Assembly (NCBI GenBank): GCA_934122085.1
Contig: CAKOVS010000002.1
Location: 124,001-188,000, forward strand
From: an uncultured Clostridia bacterium
GTDB lineage: Bacteria > Bacillota > Clostridia > TANB77 > CAG-508
DNA: 64,000 nucleotides
Direction of reading: 5' to 3'
Positions 16,987 through 25,362 of the stretch are shown here, piece after piece; position 1 is the stretch's first letter; each line of letters begins with the position of its first letter. The position numbers were made by a program, and so were the translations under genes. A model generated the notes under the pieces. The model searched no databases and was not told the DNA's origin. It saw only the letters and a program-made list of their open reading frames with translations.

Positions 16987-18113
16987 TTTTCCTTTTTCAA
17001 TTCAATCCAATCATTTATGATAATTTTAAGCACTGCAACCACAGGCACTGCTAGAAACATTCCTATAACTCCAAAATATGCTCCTCCTATTGTTACTGCT
17101 ACAATTACTAATAATGGACTTATTTCTAATGAATCTCCAATTATTTTTGGATTAATGATATTTGAATCTATTTGTTGTAATATTATAACAACTAATGCCA
17201 TCCAAAAAGCTTTTGATAATCCTCCCGTAATTAATGTTATTAATATACTTAAACCTACTGCTACTATCGCTCCAAAGTATGGTATTATATTAAATAATCC
17301 AATCATAAATCCAAGTAATATAGAATATTTAACACCTATTATACTCATTGCTATTGTTACTAAAATTCCAACAACAACCCCATCTATTAATTGTCCACTT
17401 ATAAATTTAAAAAATATTTGATTTGAATTATGTACATATTTACTTATTTTGTTACAATTTTTTTCTCCAAATATTACAATTGTTACATTTTTAAAAAATT
17501 CAATAATTTGTGTCCTTTGTAGTAATATATATATAGATACTATTATTGTTACAAATACATCAAAAATACCACTTGCAACTCCTAAAGCTCCTTTTACATA
17601 TTCAGTAATTTTTTCTGGATTTATGTATTGTTTCAAATCAATATTTTGAATATTAACTCCTATTTCTTTTATTGCTTCTGTTACTTTTTCATTTTTCAAA
17701 AATGAATCTTCTGGTAATCCATTTAATTTATTTATTGTTGCATTCCAATAATTTTGAAAATTGTTTACTAATTCAATTATACTTTCTGTTACTACTGGTA
17801 ATATAACATTTACTAATAATATTATTAATATTATTGCAATTGCAAGTGTTATGAAAACGCTTAAGCCTCGAGCTTTCTTTTTCAAAAATTTCTTTTTTGA
17901 CTTCAATAATTTTTTTTCAATTCTTGATGCAGGGATATATAACAAATATGCCATCAAAGTTCCTGCTAAAAATGGTGATATTACTCCAACAAATTTTCCT
18001 ATTGCATTTCCTATTGCAGTAAAATTATCTAGAAATTTATAAACTAAAATTATTGCAACTGCTAACAAAAACCAATACATCCATTTTGAAAAATTCTTTT
18101 TTACTTCATTCAT
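16974..18113 (-). CDS. AI-2E family (PerM-type) membrane transporter
   Basis: An integral membrane protein of about 379 aa with the AI-2E family pattern: N-terminal hydrophobic pair (residues 10-70), a long soluble stretch (about 120-200), and a C-terminal block with the signature LGFMIGLFNIIPYFGAIVAV and SLEISPLLVIVAVTIGG. Members export diverse small solutes; the AI-2 link is unproven for most, so no substrate is assigned. Start at 18113 gives GAGGAG a spacing of 8; the Met two codons upstream is too close to that site. It follows exonuclease III by about 14 bp, forming an operon. Confidence 0.88.
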   Translation of the reverse strand: MNEVKKNFSKWMYWFLLAVAIILVYKFLDNFTAIGNAIGKFVGVISPFLAGTLMAYLLYIPASRIEKKLLKSKKKFLKKKARGLSVFITLAIAIILIILLVNVILPVVTESIIELVNNFQNYWNATINKLNGLPEDSFLKNEKVTEAIKEIGVNIQNIDLKQYINPEKITEYVKGALGVASGIFDVFVTIIVSIYILLQRTQIIEFFKNVTIVIFGEKNCNKISKYVHNSNQIFFKFISGQLIDGVVVGILVTIAMSIIGVKYSILLGFMIGLFNIIPYFGAIVAVGLSILITLITGGLSKAFWMALVVIILQQIDSNIINPKIIGDSLEISPLLVIVAVTIGGAYFGVIGMFLAVPVVAVLKIIINDWIELKKEKISE

Positions 18114-18127
18114 TCTCATCTCTCCTC

Positions 18128-18877
18128 TTATTCAATTTCCAATCCTACAGGACAATGATCACTTCCAAATACTTTTGTATATATTGTTGCATCTTTTATT
18201 TTTTCTTTAAAATCATTTGAAACAATAAAATAATCAATTCTCCATCCTACATTTTTTTCTCTTGCATGTCCCATATATGACCACCAACTATATTCTATTT
18301 TTTGTGGGTATAAATACCTATATGAATCTATAAAACCAGAATTTAATAACTCAGTCATTTTTCCTCTTTCTTCATCTGTGAAACCTGCATTTCCTTTATT
18401 TGTTTTTGGATTCTTTAAATCTATTTCTTCATGTGCTACATTTAGGTCTCCACACATAATTACTGGTTTTTTTTTATTTAATTCTAATAAATATTTTCTT
18501 ATTTCATCTTCCCATATCATTCTATATTCTAATCTTTCAAGTTCTCTTTTGGCATTTGGAGTATAATTTGTTACTAAATAAAATTCCTTAAACTCTAGTG
18601 TTATTATTCGTCCTTCTTTATCGTGTTCTTCTATTCCAATTCCATATGTTACTTTTATTGGTTGCTTTTTAGTAAATATTGCTGTTCCAGAATATCCTTT
18701 CTTTTCTGCACTATTCCAATAACTTGTATATCCTTCAAATTCTAATTCAATTTGTTCTGGTTGACATTTTGTTTCTTGCAAACAAAATATATCTGCATCT
18801 ATATTTCTAAAAAATTCTGAAAATCCTTTTGTTAAACATGCTCTTATTCCATTTACATTCCATGATATTAGTTTCAT
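18128..18877 (-). CDS. xth: exodeoxyribonuclease III / AP endonuclease
   Basis: A 249-aa enzyme of base excision repair that cuts DNA 5' of abasic sites. Conserved motifs are all present: SWNVNGIRA, the metal ligand E in LQETKC, GYSGTAIF, catalytic NYTPNA, GDLNVAHEEIDL, the WR..D stretch VGWRIDYFIVS, and the C-terminal GSDHCPVGLE with the catalytic His. Length matches ExoA/Xth enzymes. First gene of a two-gene operon with the AI-2E permease. Confidence 0.95.
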   Translation of the reverse strand: MKLISWNVNGIRACLTKGFSEFFRNIDADIFCLQETKCQPEQIELEFEGYTSYWNSAEKKGYSGTAIFTKKQPIKVTYGIGIEEHDKEGRIITLEFKEFYLVTNYTPNAKRELERLEYRMIWEDEIRKYLLELNKKKPVIMCGDLNVAHEEIDLKNPKTNKGNAGFTDEERGKMTELLNSGFIDSYRYLYPQKIEYSWWSYMGHAREKNVGWRIDYFIVSNDFKEKIKDATIYTKVFGSDHCPVGLEIE

Positions 18878-18936
18878 ATATTTCCTCCATAAATGAATTA
18901 TAACATATTATTATATAAAATAAAAGAATTGTAGGT

Positions 18937-19024
18937 AATTTTTCTTATTTGTTCTTGCCCGATTTGAGTTTCTGGGTGAAGCTATGAAATCTCAAAGAGT
19001 TAGCAATTGTAACTTATTATATAG
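18937..19024 (-). repeat. interspersed repeat, copy C (3' end lost)
   Basis: Matches AATTTTTCTT..TTTGTTCT, CCGATTTGAGTTTCT, GAAATCTCAAAG..TTAGC and AATTGTAACTT of the family, but the terminal inverted repeat has decayed into ATTATATAGTTATAT. It lies upstream of xth. Confidence 0.6.
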
Positions 19025-19175
19025 TTATATATTTGAACTATCTTCTTTTTTATCTTGAGAAACTTTTTGGTCAGATTTATTTTTAGTTTCTTGTTATATT
19101 TCTTTAGAATTATTAGTATTGATTACTTGGTTTATATTTTTATTTTTGTTTACACTATATATGTAGGTGATAAAA

Positions 19176-19352
19176 GTGAAAAAATTAAAAATTGAAAAGA
19201 GTTCTAAGAATAATGACACAATAACAAGAACAATTAGAATGAGCGGAACAACATTTGACCAAATAAATGAATTAGCCGAAAAAAATAATTTAAGTTTTAA
19301 TAATGTAGTAAATCAATTAATAGAATATGGGCTTAATAATTTAGAAGATTAA
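19176..19352 (+). CDS. ribbon-helix-helix (Arc/CopG-like) small protein
   Basis: A 58-aa protein starting at a GTG behind AGGTG; a GTG three codons upstream overlaps that site. Residues about 15-25 (DTITRTIRMSGTTFDQI) give the beta strand and residues 26-52 (NELAEKNNLSFNNVVNQLIEYGL) two helices, the pattern of RHH DNA-binding proteins of plasmids and phages. Target unknown. It is the only plus-strand protein gene in this stretch and lies next to the par-like locus and a broken recombinase, suggesting a remnant mobile island. Confidence 0.7.
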   Translation: MKKLKIEKSSKNNDTITRTIRMSGTTFDQINELAEKNNLSFNNVVNQLIEYGLNNLED

Positions 19353-19372
19353 AATAGATCTAATTTTTAGGT

Positions 19373-19401
19373 TTGACAAATATAAAAAAAAATGCTATTA
19401 T
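19373..19401 (+). promoter_or_regulatory. promoter of the antisense-type small RNA
   Basis: Consensus TTGACA (19373-19378), 17-bp spacer, TATTAT (19396-19401). Predicted start near 19408. Confidence 0.8.
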
Positions 19402-19407
19402 ATATTT

Positions 19408-19488
19408 AGCTTAAGCAAATGTGTCATAAGTCGTATTGACATATATTATGTACTGGTGTGTGTAACTGCAATTACACATACTTTTTTT
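19408..19488 (+). ncRNA. small antisense RNA of a par-like type I toxin-antitoxin locus
   Basis: About 80 nt from a consensus promoter to a terminator hairpin (GTGTAA/TTACAC, loop holding CTGCAATT, then T7 at 19482-19488). Three segments are complementary to the oppositely transcribed 33-aa mRNA: 19410-19418 (9 nt) to its leader at 19665-19673; 19427-19453 (27 positions, small indels) to its start-codon region at 19626-19652; and the terminator loop 19466-19473 to the other terminator loop at 19511-19518. This is the arrangement of RNA II in the enterococcal par locus. Antitoxin role is inferred. Confidence 0.72.
19427..19453 (+). repeat. direct repeat 1 of the par-like locus (in the small RNA)
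   Basis: Twenty-seven bases nearly identical to 19626-19652: both begin TAAGTCGTAT and end ATTATGTAC; they differ by a GA/TG shift and an AT dinucleotide. A shorter companion repeat CTTAAGCAA is at 19410-19418 and 19665-19673. Confidence 0.85.
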
Positions 19489-19494
19489 ATTTTC

Positions 19495-19530
19495 AAAAAA
19501 GCAGAAACACCTGCAATTGTTTCCGCTTCC
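19495..19530 (-). terminator. terminator of the 33-aa peptide mRNA
   Basis: Minus-strand hairpin AAGCGGAAACA/TGTTTCTGCTT (one mismatch) with loop ATTGCAGG, followed by T6. It is back-to-back with the small RNA terminator, so the two convergent transcripts end within a few bases of each other. Confidence 0.8.
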
Positions 19531-19541
19531 GACTAAATATG

Positions 19542-19643
19542 TTAGTCTTTGTCATTCATTTTTTCATCTCTTAATTGATTGTTCTTGTCTTTTTCAGCAA
19601 GTAACATCTCAATTAATTGTAAGATTAAGTCGTATGATGACAT
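19542..19643 (-). CDS. 33-aa peptide of a par-like type I toxin-antitoxin locus
   Basis: ORF of 33 codons: MSSYDLILQLIEMLLAEKDK, then a charged tail of 13 residues. A hydrophobic N-terminal half and charged C-terminal tail, and the exact length, match the layout of the Fst toxin (33 aa), though the sequence itself is not clearly homologous and the hydrophobic part is short. The start is well supported by AAAGGGGG eight bases upstream. The ~205-nt mRNA predicted from promoter (19736-19708) and terminator (19530-19495) also matches RNA I of par in size. The small RNA covers the start codon. Toxicity is inference. Confidence 0.7.
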   Translation of the reverse strand: MSSYDLILQLIEMLLAEKDKNNQLRDEKMNDKD

Positions 19644-19652
19644 ATTATGTAC
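19626..19652 (-). repeat. direct repeat 2 of the par-like locus (spans the peptide start codon)
   Basis: Near-copy of 19427-19453. It contains the peptide ATG (19643-19641) plus nine bases upstream up to the edge of the ribosome binding site, so an RNA made from repeat 1 would block initiation. Confidence 0.85.
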
Positions 19653-19707
19653 CCCCTTTCCATCCTTAAGCAAGGACTACCTTTCTGTCAGTGAAAAGGT
19701 TACAAGT

Positions 19708-19736
19708 AATATACTACATTCGAATAGATATTTCAA
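19708..19736 (-). promoter_or_regulatory. promoter of the 33-aa peptide mRNA
   Basis: TTGAAA (19736-19731), 17-bp spacer, TATATT (19713-19708); start near 19701. The ~58-nt leader can fold as ACCTTT/AAAGGT and TCCTT/AAGGA hairpins before the ribosome binding site, as expected of a structurally controlled toxin mRNA. Confidence 0.7.
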
Positions 19737-19839
19737 GATATTTTACATAAATTTCAAAATCATTTTATTTACACTTTATTCTTACATTTATACTTTGAGT
19801 TTAATTTGTTTATAATTCTTTTTAAATCTTTTTGCAAAA

Positions 19840-20070
19840 TTATTTCTCAACACATGTGGGTATATATTTTCCTCTCTCTTTAGTGTTTTTAATATAATTT
19901 AAAATAATTTGTTCTGTTACTTGTTCTGTCTTTGTTACTTTGTATATATCTTGTAAATATCTAATAAATAACCTTAATGTTTGCTCATAACTTAAAATAG
20001 TTCTTTGCGCTAAATTTTTATAATCACAATAACTCATAAAATCGTCTACTTCTAAATCAATTTTTTCCAT
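19840..20070 (-). pseudogene. truncated tyrosine recombinase (N-terminal SAM-like domain only)
   Basis: Seventy-six residues (MEKIDLEVDDFMSYCDYKN, LAQRTILSYEQTLRLFIRYL, ITKT-like linker, ILNYIKNTKERGKY) form the core-binding domain of XerC/D-type integrases. The ORF stops where the second helical part and the catalytic domain (R-H-R-Y residues) should follow, and no continuation is seen in other frames. Start at 20070 is set by GGAGG; an upstream ATG at 20097 is the same frame. It marks an eroded mobile element, together with the RHH gene and par-like locus. Confidence 0.7.
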
Positions 20071-20266
20071 AATAAAAACCTCCATATTCTTTTTCATGAA
20101 TACTAGAGGTTAGGCAATAAATCTCTTATGTTTGTTGCATTAGTCTATTTGTATCTATTGGATTAAGTACTGATTTTTTATTAAATCTAGTGCAAAAAAT
20201 GCAATCTGTATTTATTTATTGATATTACAAATTTCTGTATCTGGCTTCTCTCAAGTCTTTTAAATT

Positions 20267-21094
20267 TCACGCACTCTTAAGTTCAAGCCTTAATTTATCA
20301 CTAATCATTGCTATAAACTCCGAATTAGTAGGCTTTCCTTTGGCTGCTGATATTGTATATCCAAATATGTTTTCTACTGTCTTTTGTTCTCCTCTTCCCC
20401 ATGCTACTTCTATTGCATGGCGTATTGCTCTTTCTACTCGTGATGGAGTTGTGTGAAATTTATTGGCTATTTGTGGATATAAACATTTTGTAATTTGATT
20501 TATAACATCAATATCATTTATAACCATAATAATTGCTTCTCTTAAATATTGATACCCCTTTATATGTGCTGGTACTCCAACTTCATGTATAACATTGGTA
20601 ACTAATGCTTCAATATTTTCTTCTTTATTTGCTGAGTTATTTGGAATATCAATATATTGTGATTTACTTATTCCTATTTCTCTTGAAATAAAATTATTGT
20701 TTTGTGATGATGGTTTGTAATTTTTTAATTCTCTTATTCTTGTTATAAGTAAATCTATATCAAATGGTTTTACAACATAATATTCAGCTCCAAGTTCAAT
20801 TGCTCTTCTGGTTACTTTGTCTTGTCCAACTGCTGATAACATTATACAAATAGGTTTTTTGTTTAATTTTATCATGTTCATTTGTTCTAAAACCCCTATT
20901 CCATCTAAATGTGGCATTATTACATCTAATAATAATACGTCTGGCATTAGACTAGATACCATATCTAAAGCTTCATTTCCATCTTTTGCTCTTCCCACAA
21001 CTACCATATCTTCTTGATTTTTTAAATATGTTGCTAATGTTGTACTAAATTCTTGATTATCATCTGCTATTAAAACTGTGATTTTTTCTCTCAT
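20267..21094 (-). CDS. spo0A: Spo0A, master regulator of sporulation
   Basis: Response regulator of 275 aa. Receiver domain (1-125) with acidic pocket D11/D12, phospho-acceptor D57 in PDVLLLDVIMP and K109-type lysine in YYVVKPFD. C-terminal DNA-binding domain (about 155-275) contains the near-invariant segments PAHIKGYQYLREAI, TPSRVERAIRHAIEVAWGRG and FGYTISAAKGKPTNSEFIAM. Together with spoIIE and whiA it indicates a sporulating lineage. Phosphorelay partners are not adjacent; the 7TM kinase at 36.8-38.6 kb is not an obvious candidate. Confidence 0.97.
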   Translation of the reverse strand: MREKITVLIADDNQEFSTTLATYLKNQEDMVVVGRAKDGNEALDMVSSLMPDVLLLDVIMPHLDGIGVLEQMNMIKLNKKPICIMLSAVGQDKVTRRAIELGAEYYVVKPFDIDLLITRIRELKNYKPSSQNNNFISREIGISKSQYIDIPNNSANKEENIEALVTNVIHEVGVPAHIKGYQYLREAIIMVINDIDVINQITKCLYPQIANKFHTTPSRVERAIRHAIEVAWGRGEQKTVENIFGYTISAAKGKPTNSEFIAMISDKLRLELKSA

Positions 21095-21196
21095 GTTTTT
21101 TCCTCCTATTTTTCAATTGTAAAAAACTTACATTTTGGATTATATTATATTGAATTTAAGATTACAATATATTTTTGGAAGTTTTTGACATTTCAA

Positions 21197-21835
21197 TCAC
21201 TTATTTACTACTATATTTACTATTTTTCGACAACTTTCGACAATTCTTATTTTATTGATTTTTTGTTCTTCGATGTTTTTCAAAAAAATATCCTTTTTCT
21301 CTTTTTCCATTTCAATTTTTATTTTTATATTTTCTGAATAATCAATATTTATGATATTTATATCGTTACTTTTACAATAATATTTAAAATTTTCTAAATT
21401 AGAATAATCTGTTTCTAATTCAATTTCAAAACCATCTTTTTGAGATACTAATTCGCTTTTTTGAATAGCTTTTTTAGTTGCATCTGAATATGCTCTAACT
21501 AGTCCACCTGTTCCAAGTAAAATTCCACCAAAATATCTTGTTACAATAACTATTATATTACATAAATTACTTCCTTGTAATATATTTAGCATAGGAGCTC
21601 CAGCTGTTCCTGATGGTTCTCCATCATCACTTGATTTTTCAATTATTCTATCTTCTTCTATAATTCTATAAGCTATGCAGTGATGTTTTGCATCATAATA
21701 TTTCTTTTTTATTTTTTTTATTTTGTTTTCTGCTTCTTCCACATTTCTTACTGGATAAATATCTGCTATAAATTTTGATTTTTTTTCAATAATTTCTGCT
21801 GTTTCATTTTTTAATATTGTATAAAATTCTTTCAT
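21197..21835 (-). CDS. yigZ: YigZ/IMPACT family protein
   Basis: A 212-aa member of the UPF0029/IMPACT family: KSKFIADIYPVRNVEEAE at the N-terminus, the signature DAKHHCIAYRI, then SSDDGEPSGTAGAPML and IVIVTRYFGGILLGTGGLVRAYS. The bacterial function is not settled; the human homologue regulates translation. Its start overlaps the end of the flavoprotein gene by 4 bases, so both form an operon. Confidence 0.92.
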   Translation of the reverse strand: MKEFYTILKNETAEIIEKKSKFIADIYPVRNVEEAENKIKKIKKKYYDAKHHCIAYRIIEEDRIIEKSSDDGEPSGTAGAPMLNILQGSNLCNIIVIVTRYFGGILLGTGGLVRAYSDATKKAIQKSELVSQKDGFEIELETDYSNLENFKYYCKSNDINIINIDYSENIKIKIEMEKEKKDIFLKNIEEQKINKIRIVESCRKIVNIVVNK

Positions 21836-23097
21836 TCTTCTAAATCTCCAACATGCATTCCTGCAGTGTAACCTGTTGAATATGCTATTTGTAAATTAAA
21901 TCCTCCTGTATATGAATCTACATCTATTATTTCTCCAGCAAAATACAAACCTTTTACTAATTTTGATTCCATTGTTTTTGGATTTATTTCTTTTATATTT
22001 ATTCCTCCACTTGTTATAATTGCTTCTTCTACAGGTCTAAAGTCTTTTATTGTAAGTTCAAATTTTTTTAATACTTTTACTAAATTTCTTCTTTCTTCTT
22101 TTGTTATCTCATTAACTCTTTTTTCTTCATTTATTTCTGCTTTTTCAATTACAATAGGAATCATTTTTTGTGGTAATAATTTGTCTAATGCATGCTTAAA
22201 TTGTTTATTTTTAAATTCTTTAAAATCTCTTAATATTCTTTCATCTAATTGTTCTTCTGTTAATGCTGGTTTTAAGTCTATTTGCAATTTTATTTTTTGT
22301 TCTTTCATTAAATTATCTATTTCTTTATATCTTACCAAATGTGCTGAACCACTTAAAATTGTAGGTCCTGAAATTCCAAAATGTGTGAATATCATTTCTC
22401 CAAAGTCTTCATATATTAACTTATTTTTTGATTCATCAATAAATTTTATTCCAACATTTCTTAAACTTAATCCTTGCATTTCTTTGCATTCATTCTTCTC
22501 ATATATTACTAAAGGAACTAATGATGGTCTTATTTCTGTTACTTTATGTCCTATATTTTGAGCTATTAAATATCCATCTCCTGTTGATCCTGTTAATGGA
22601 TAACTTTTTCCTCCTGTTGCTAGTATTATTTTATCTGTTTGAATTATTTCTTTCTCTGTCCTTACTCCTAATATTTCACCATTTTGTACTAAAATTTTTT
22701 GAACTCTTGTATTAAACAATTTTTTTATTTTTAATTCATTTATTTTGGATTTAAAACAATTCAATACATCTATAGATTTGTCTGTAACTGGAAATATTCT
22801 ATTTCCTCTTTCTTCTTTTACTTCAAGTCCTTGATTTTTTAGGAAGTCTATTATATCTGTATTTGTGTAATTTTGAAATGCACTATATAAAAATTGCCCA
22901 TTACCTGGTGTATTTTTTATAAATTCACTCATATATAATGAACTTGTTATATTACATCTACCTTTTCCTGTTATTAATAATTTTTTTCCAAAATCTGAAT
23001 TTTTTTCTATTATAGTTACATTATTTCCGTATTCGACTGCTGTTATTGCTGCCATCATTCCAGCAGGTCCGCCACCTATTACAATTACATTTGCCAT
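21832..23097 (-). CDS. HI0933/BaiN-family FAD-dependent oxidoreductase
   Basis: Flavoprotein with an N-terminal dinucleotide-binding fold (MANVIVIGGGPAGMMAAI), the family motif KKLLITGKGRCNIT, KIILATGGKSYPLTGSTGDGY, and the C-terminal FAD-contact stretch LYFAGEIIDVDSYTGGFNLQIAYSTG. Some members reduce flavins or bile acid intermediates; the substrate here is unknown. The start is uncertain: I use Met 23097 because the fold begins there, but it has no clear ribosome binding site and the frame is open to 23181. Confidence 0.85.
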   Translation of the reverse strand: MANVIVIGGGPAGMMAAITAVEYGNNVTIIEKNSDFGKKLLITGKGRCNITSSLYMSEFIKNTPGNGQFLYSAFQNYTNTDIIDFLKNQGLEVKEERGNRIFPVTDKSIDVLNCFKSKINELKIKKLFNTRVQKILVQNGEILGVRTEKEIIQTDKIILATGGKSYPLTGSTGDGYLIAQNIGHKVTEIRPSLVPLVIYEKNECKEMQGLSLRNVGIKFIDESKNKLIYEDFGEMIFTHFGISGPTILSGSAHLVRYKEIDNLMKEQKIKLQIDLKPALTEEQLDERILRDFKEFKNKQFKHALDKLLPQKMIPIVIEKAEINEEKRVNEITKEERRNLVKVLKKFELTIKDFRPVEEAIITSGGINIKEINPKTMESKLVKGLYFAGEIIDVDSYTGGFNLQIAYSTGYTAGMHVGDLEE

Positions 23098-23200
23098 ATT
23101 TTTTTTGTTAGACTTTTTGTCCAACTCCCTCCGTTCCTCATTATTACTTATTATATTAACAAATTTTTTATAAAAAATCAAACAATTTCCTAAAAATATC

Positions 23201-23229
23201 TTGACAAATCATCAAAAACATACTAAAAT
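23201..23229 (+). promoter_or_regulatory. promoter of the tRNA pair
   Basis: Consensus TTGACA (23201-23206), 17-bp spacer, TAAAAT (23224-23229), 32 bp upstream of tRNA-His. Confidence 0.8.
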
Positions 23230-23260
23230 AATTACTGTGTTCACAAATGTACTAAACAAT

Positions 23261-23338
23261 GGTGGATGTAGCGTAGTTGGTTAACGCGCCAGTTTGTGGC
23301 ACTGGAGACCGTGGGTTCGAGTCCCATCTTCCACCCCA
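23261..23338 (+). tRNA. tRNA-His (GTG), CCA encoded
   Basis: Cloverleaf with anticodon GTG in GTTTGTGGCAC, an extra 5' G paired with C73 as expected for tRNA-His, T loop TTCGAGT, and encoded CCA at 23336-23338. The acceptor stem has one T-T mismatch. Confidence 0.93.
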
Positions 23339-23376
23339 TATAATACCTTATATGTGTTATTTATAATTTTATATAT

Positions 23377-23451
23377 TGGGCTGTAGCCAAGCGGTAAGGC
23401 ATTAGACTTTGACTCTAACATGCGCTAGTTCGAATCTAGCCAGCCCAACCA
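23377..23451 (+). tRNA. tRNA-Gln (TTG), CCA encoded
   Basis: Acceptor stem TGGGCTG/CAGCCCA, anticodon TTG in ACTTTGACT, T loop TTCGAAT and CCA at 23449-23451. Co-transcribed with tRNA-His. Confidence 0.93.
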
Positions 23452-23455
23452 AAAT

Positions 23456-23488
23456 AACGAGATATGTTAATATCTCGTTTATTTTTTA
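23456..23488 (+). terminator. terminator of the tRNA operon
   Basis: Perfect 10-bp stem AACGAGATAT/ATATCTCGTT with loop GTTA, then TATTTTTTAT. Confidence 0.85.
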
Positions 23489-23489
23489 T

Positions 23490-23522
23490 ATCCCAAAAGG
23501 AACTATTTTCATAGTTCCTTTT
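23490..23522 (-). terminator. terminator of thrS
   Basis: AAAAGGAACTAT/ATAGTTCCTTTT stem (12 bp, loop GAAA) just after the thrS stop. The run after the stem on the minus strand is TTTTGGG, so it is a moderate terminator. Confidence 0.65.
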
Positions 23523-23524
23523 GT

Positions 23525-25333
23525 TTATCTATCTATAGCTTTATTTTCAACTTCATTTTGAACTCTTTCAATAAATTCATCAATTGTCATTTCACCTAAA
23601 TTAGCTCCATTTTTTCTTGCACGAACAGTTACAACTTGATTTTCTTGTTCATTTGCACCTATAACTAACATATATGGAACTTTTTCAAGTTGAGCTTTTC
23701 TGATTTTATATCCAATTTTTTCATTTGAATCATCTAATTCAACTCTTATTCTCTTAGCTCTTAATTTTGCTTTTAATTCTGTACAATAATCAATTTGAGC
23801 ATCTGTAATAGGTAATATTTTTACTTGTATTGGTGATAACCATAATGGGAATGCACCTTTTGTTTCTTCAATTAAGAATGATATAAATCTATCAGAAGAT
23901 CCAAGTATAGCTCTGTGTATTACTACTGGTCTATGTTCTTTATTGTCTTCACCAACATATGTTAAATCAAATCTTTCAGGTAATGCAAAGTCTAATTGAC
24001 ATGTTGGTATTGTAACATCATGATTTAATGCTGTTTTTATTTGAATGTCAATCTTTGGTCCATAGAATGCTGCTTCTCCTTCTGCTTCATAAAAATCTAT
24101 ATTCATTTCTTTTAATATTGCTCTTAATTGTGATTCTGCTGTTTCCCACATTTCATCATTATCTATATATTTTGCTTTATTGTTTTTATCTCTTAATGAT
24201 AATCTGTATTTAAATGAATCTGCTGAAAATCCGAAGTCTTTTTGATATACTTCTTTTATTAATTTTAATACATTTCCAACTTCTTCTTTTATTTGATCTG
24301 GTCTTACAAATAAGTGTGCATCATTTTGACACATTTGTCTAACTCTTTCAAGCCCACAAACAGCTCCACTATTTTCATATCTAAAGTCATTAGCTAATTC
24401 ACCTATTTTTATTGGTAAATCTTTGTATGAACGTTGTTTACTCTTATATACTAACATATGATGTGGACAGTTCATTGGTCTTAATACCATTTCTTCATTA
24501 TCTAATTTCATTGCAGGAAACATGTCATCTTTATAATGATCCCAATGTCCACTTGTTTTATATAATTGAACATTTGCAAGTGATGGTGTATATACATGAC
24601 TATATCCTAAGTCTATTTCTTTGTCTTGAATATATCTTTCTAATATTCTTCTTATTGTTGCTCCATTTGGCAAATACATTGGAAGTCCTGAACCAACTAA
24701 TTCATGTGTCATAAATAATTCAAGTTCTTTTCCTATTTTTCTATGATCTCTTTGTTTTGCTTCTTCTAATAATCTTAGATGTTCTTCAAGTTGACTTGCT
24801 TTTAAGAATGATACTCCATATATTCTTTGCATTGAGTCATTTTCTTGATTTCCTTTCCAATATGCAGCAGATGTTGTTAATAATTTTATTGCTTTTATTT
24901 TTCCTGTTCTATTTATATGTGGCCCTGCACATAAATCTATAAATTCTCCTTGTTTAAAGAATGATATTGTTTCACCTTCTGGAAGTTCTTTTATTAATTG
25001 AACTTTATATGGTTCTTCTTTTTCTTCCATTAACTTGATTGCTTCTTCTCTTGATAATACACTTCTTTCTAATGGCAAATCTTCTTTAACTATTTTTTTC
25101 ATTTCTTCTTCTATTTTGGCTATATCTTCTTCTGTGAATGGTTTTTCTACTCTAAAATCATAGTAAAATCCATTTTCAATTGCTGGTCCTATTCCTAATT
25201 TTGTATTTGGATATAATCTTTTTACTGCTTGTGCTAATATATGTGATGTTGTATGCCATATTGTCTTTTGTAATTCTTCATTTCCTTCTTCCATATCTAA
25301 AATTTGTCCATCTTTTTGTATTGTTCTAATCAT
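23525..25333 (-). CDS. thrS: threonyl-tRNA synthetase
   Basis: Class II aminoacyl-tRNA synthetase charging tRNA-Thr. This 602-aa form starts close to the editing domain (HILAQAVKRLYPNTKLGIGP, with the HxxxH and later C/H residues) and seems to have a very short or no TGS domain, which is common in Clostridia. Motif 2 region FRYENSG, zinc ligands in MNCPHHML, and motif 3 HRAILGSSDRF are present, followed by the anticodon-binding domain (about 500-590). Preceded by GGGAGG and by a T-box leader. Confidence 0.97.
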   Translation of the reverse strand: MIRTIQKDGQILDMEEGNEELQKTIWHTTSHILAQAVKRLYPNTKLGIGPAIENGFYYDFRVEKPFTEEDIAKIEEEMKKIVKEDLPLERSVLSREEAIKLMEEKEEPYKVQLIKELPEGETISFFKQGEFIDLCAGPHINRTGKIKAIKLLTTSAAYWKGNQENDSMQRIYGVSFLKASQLEEHLRLLEEAKQRDHRKIGKELELFMTHELVGSGLPMYLPNGATIRRILERYIQDKEIDLGYSHVYTPSLANVQLYKTSGHWDHYKDDMFPAMKLDNEEMVLRPMNCPHHMLVYKSKQRSYKDLPIKIGELANDFRYENSGAVCGLERVRQMCQNDAHLFVRPDQIKEEVGNVLKLIKEVYQKDFGFSADSFKYRLSLRDKNNKAKYIDNDEMWETAESQLRAILKEMNIDFYEAEGEAAFYGPKIDIQIKTALNHDVTIPTCQLDFALPERFDLTYVGEDNKEHRPVVIHRAILGSSDRFISFLIEETKGAFPLWLSPIQVKILPITDAQIDYCTELKAKLRAKRIRVELDDSNEKIGYKIRKAQLEKVPYMLVIGANEQENQVVTVRARKNGANLGEMTIDEFIERVQNEVENKAIDR

Positions 25334-25362
25334 AATTATACCTCCCTATATTTTTGGATTTG

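Noticed and set aside
19036..19150. Minus-strand hydrophilic K/N/S-rich reading frame upstream of xth
   Set aside because: It is broken by an in-frame stop, has no ribosome binding site or Met start, and may only reflect A-rich sequence.
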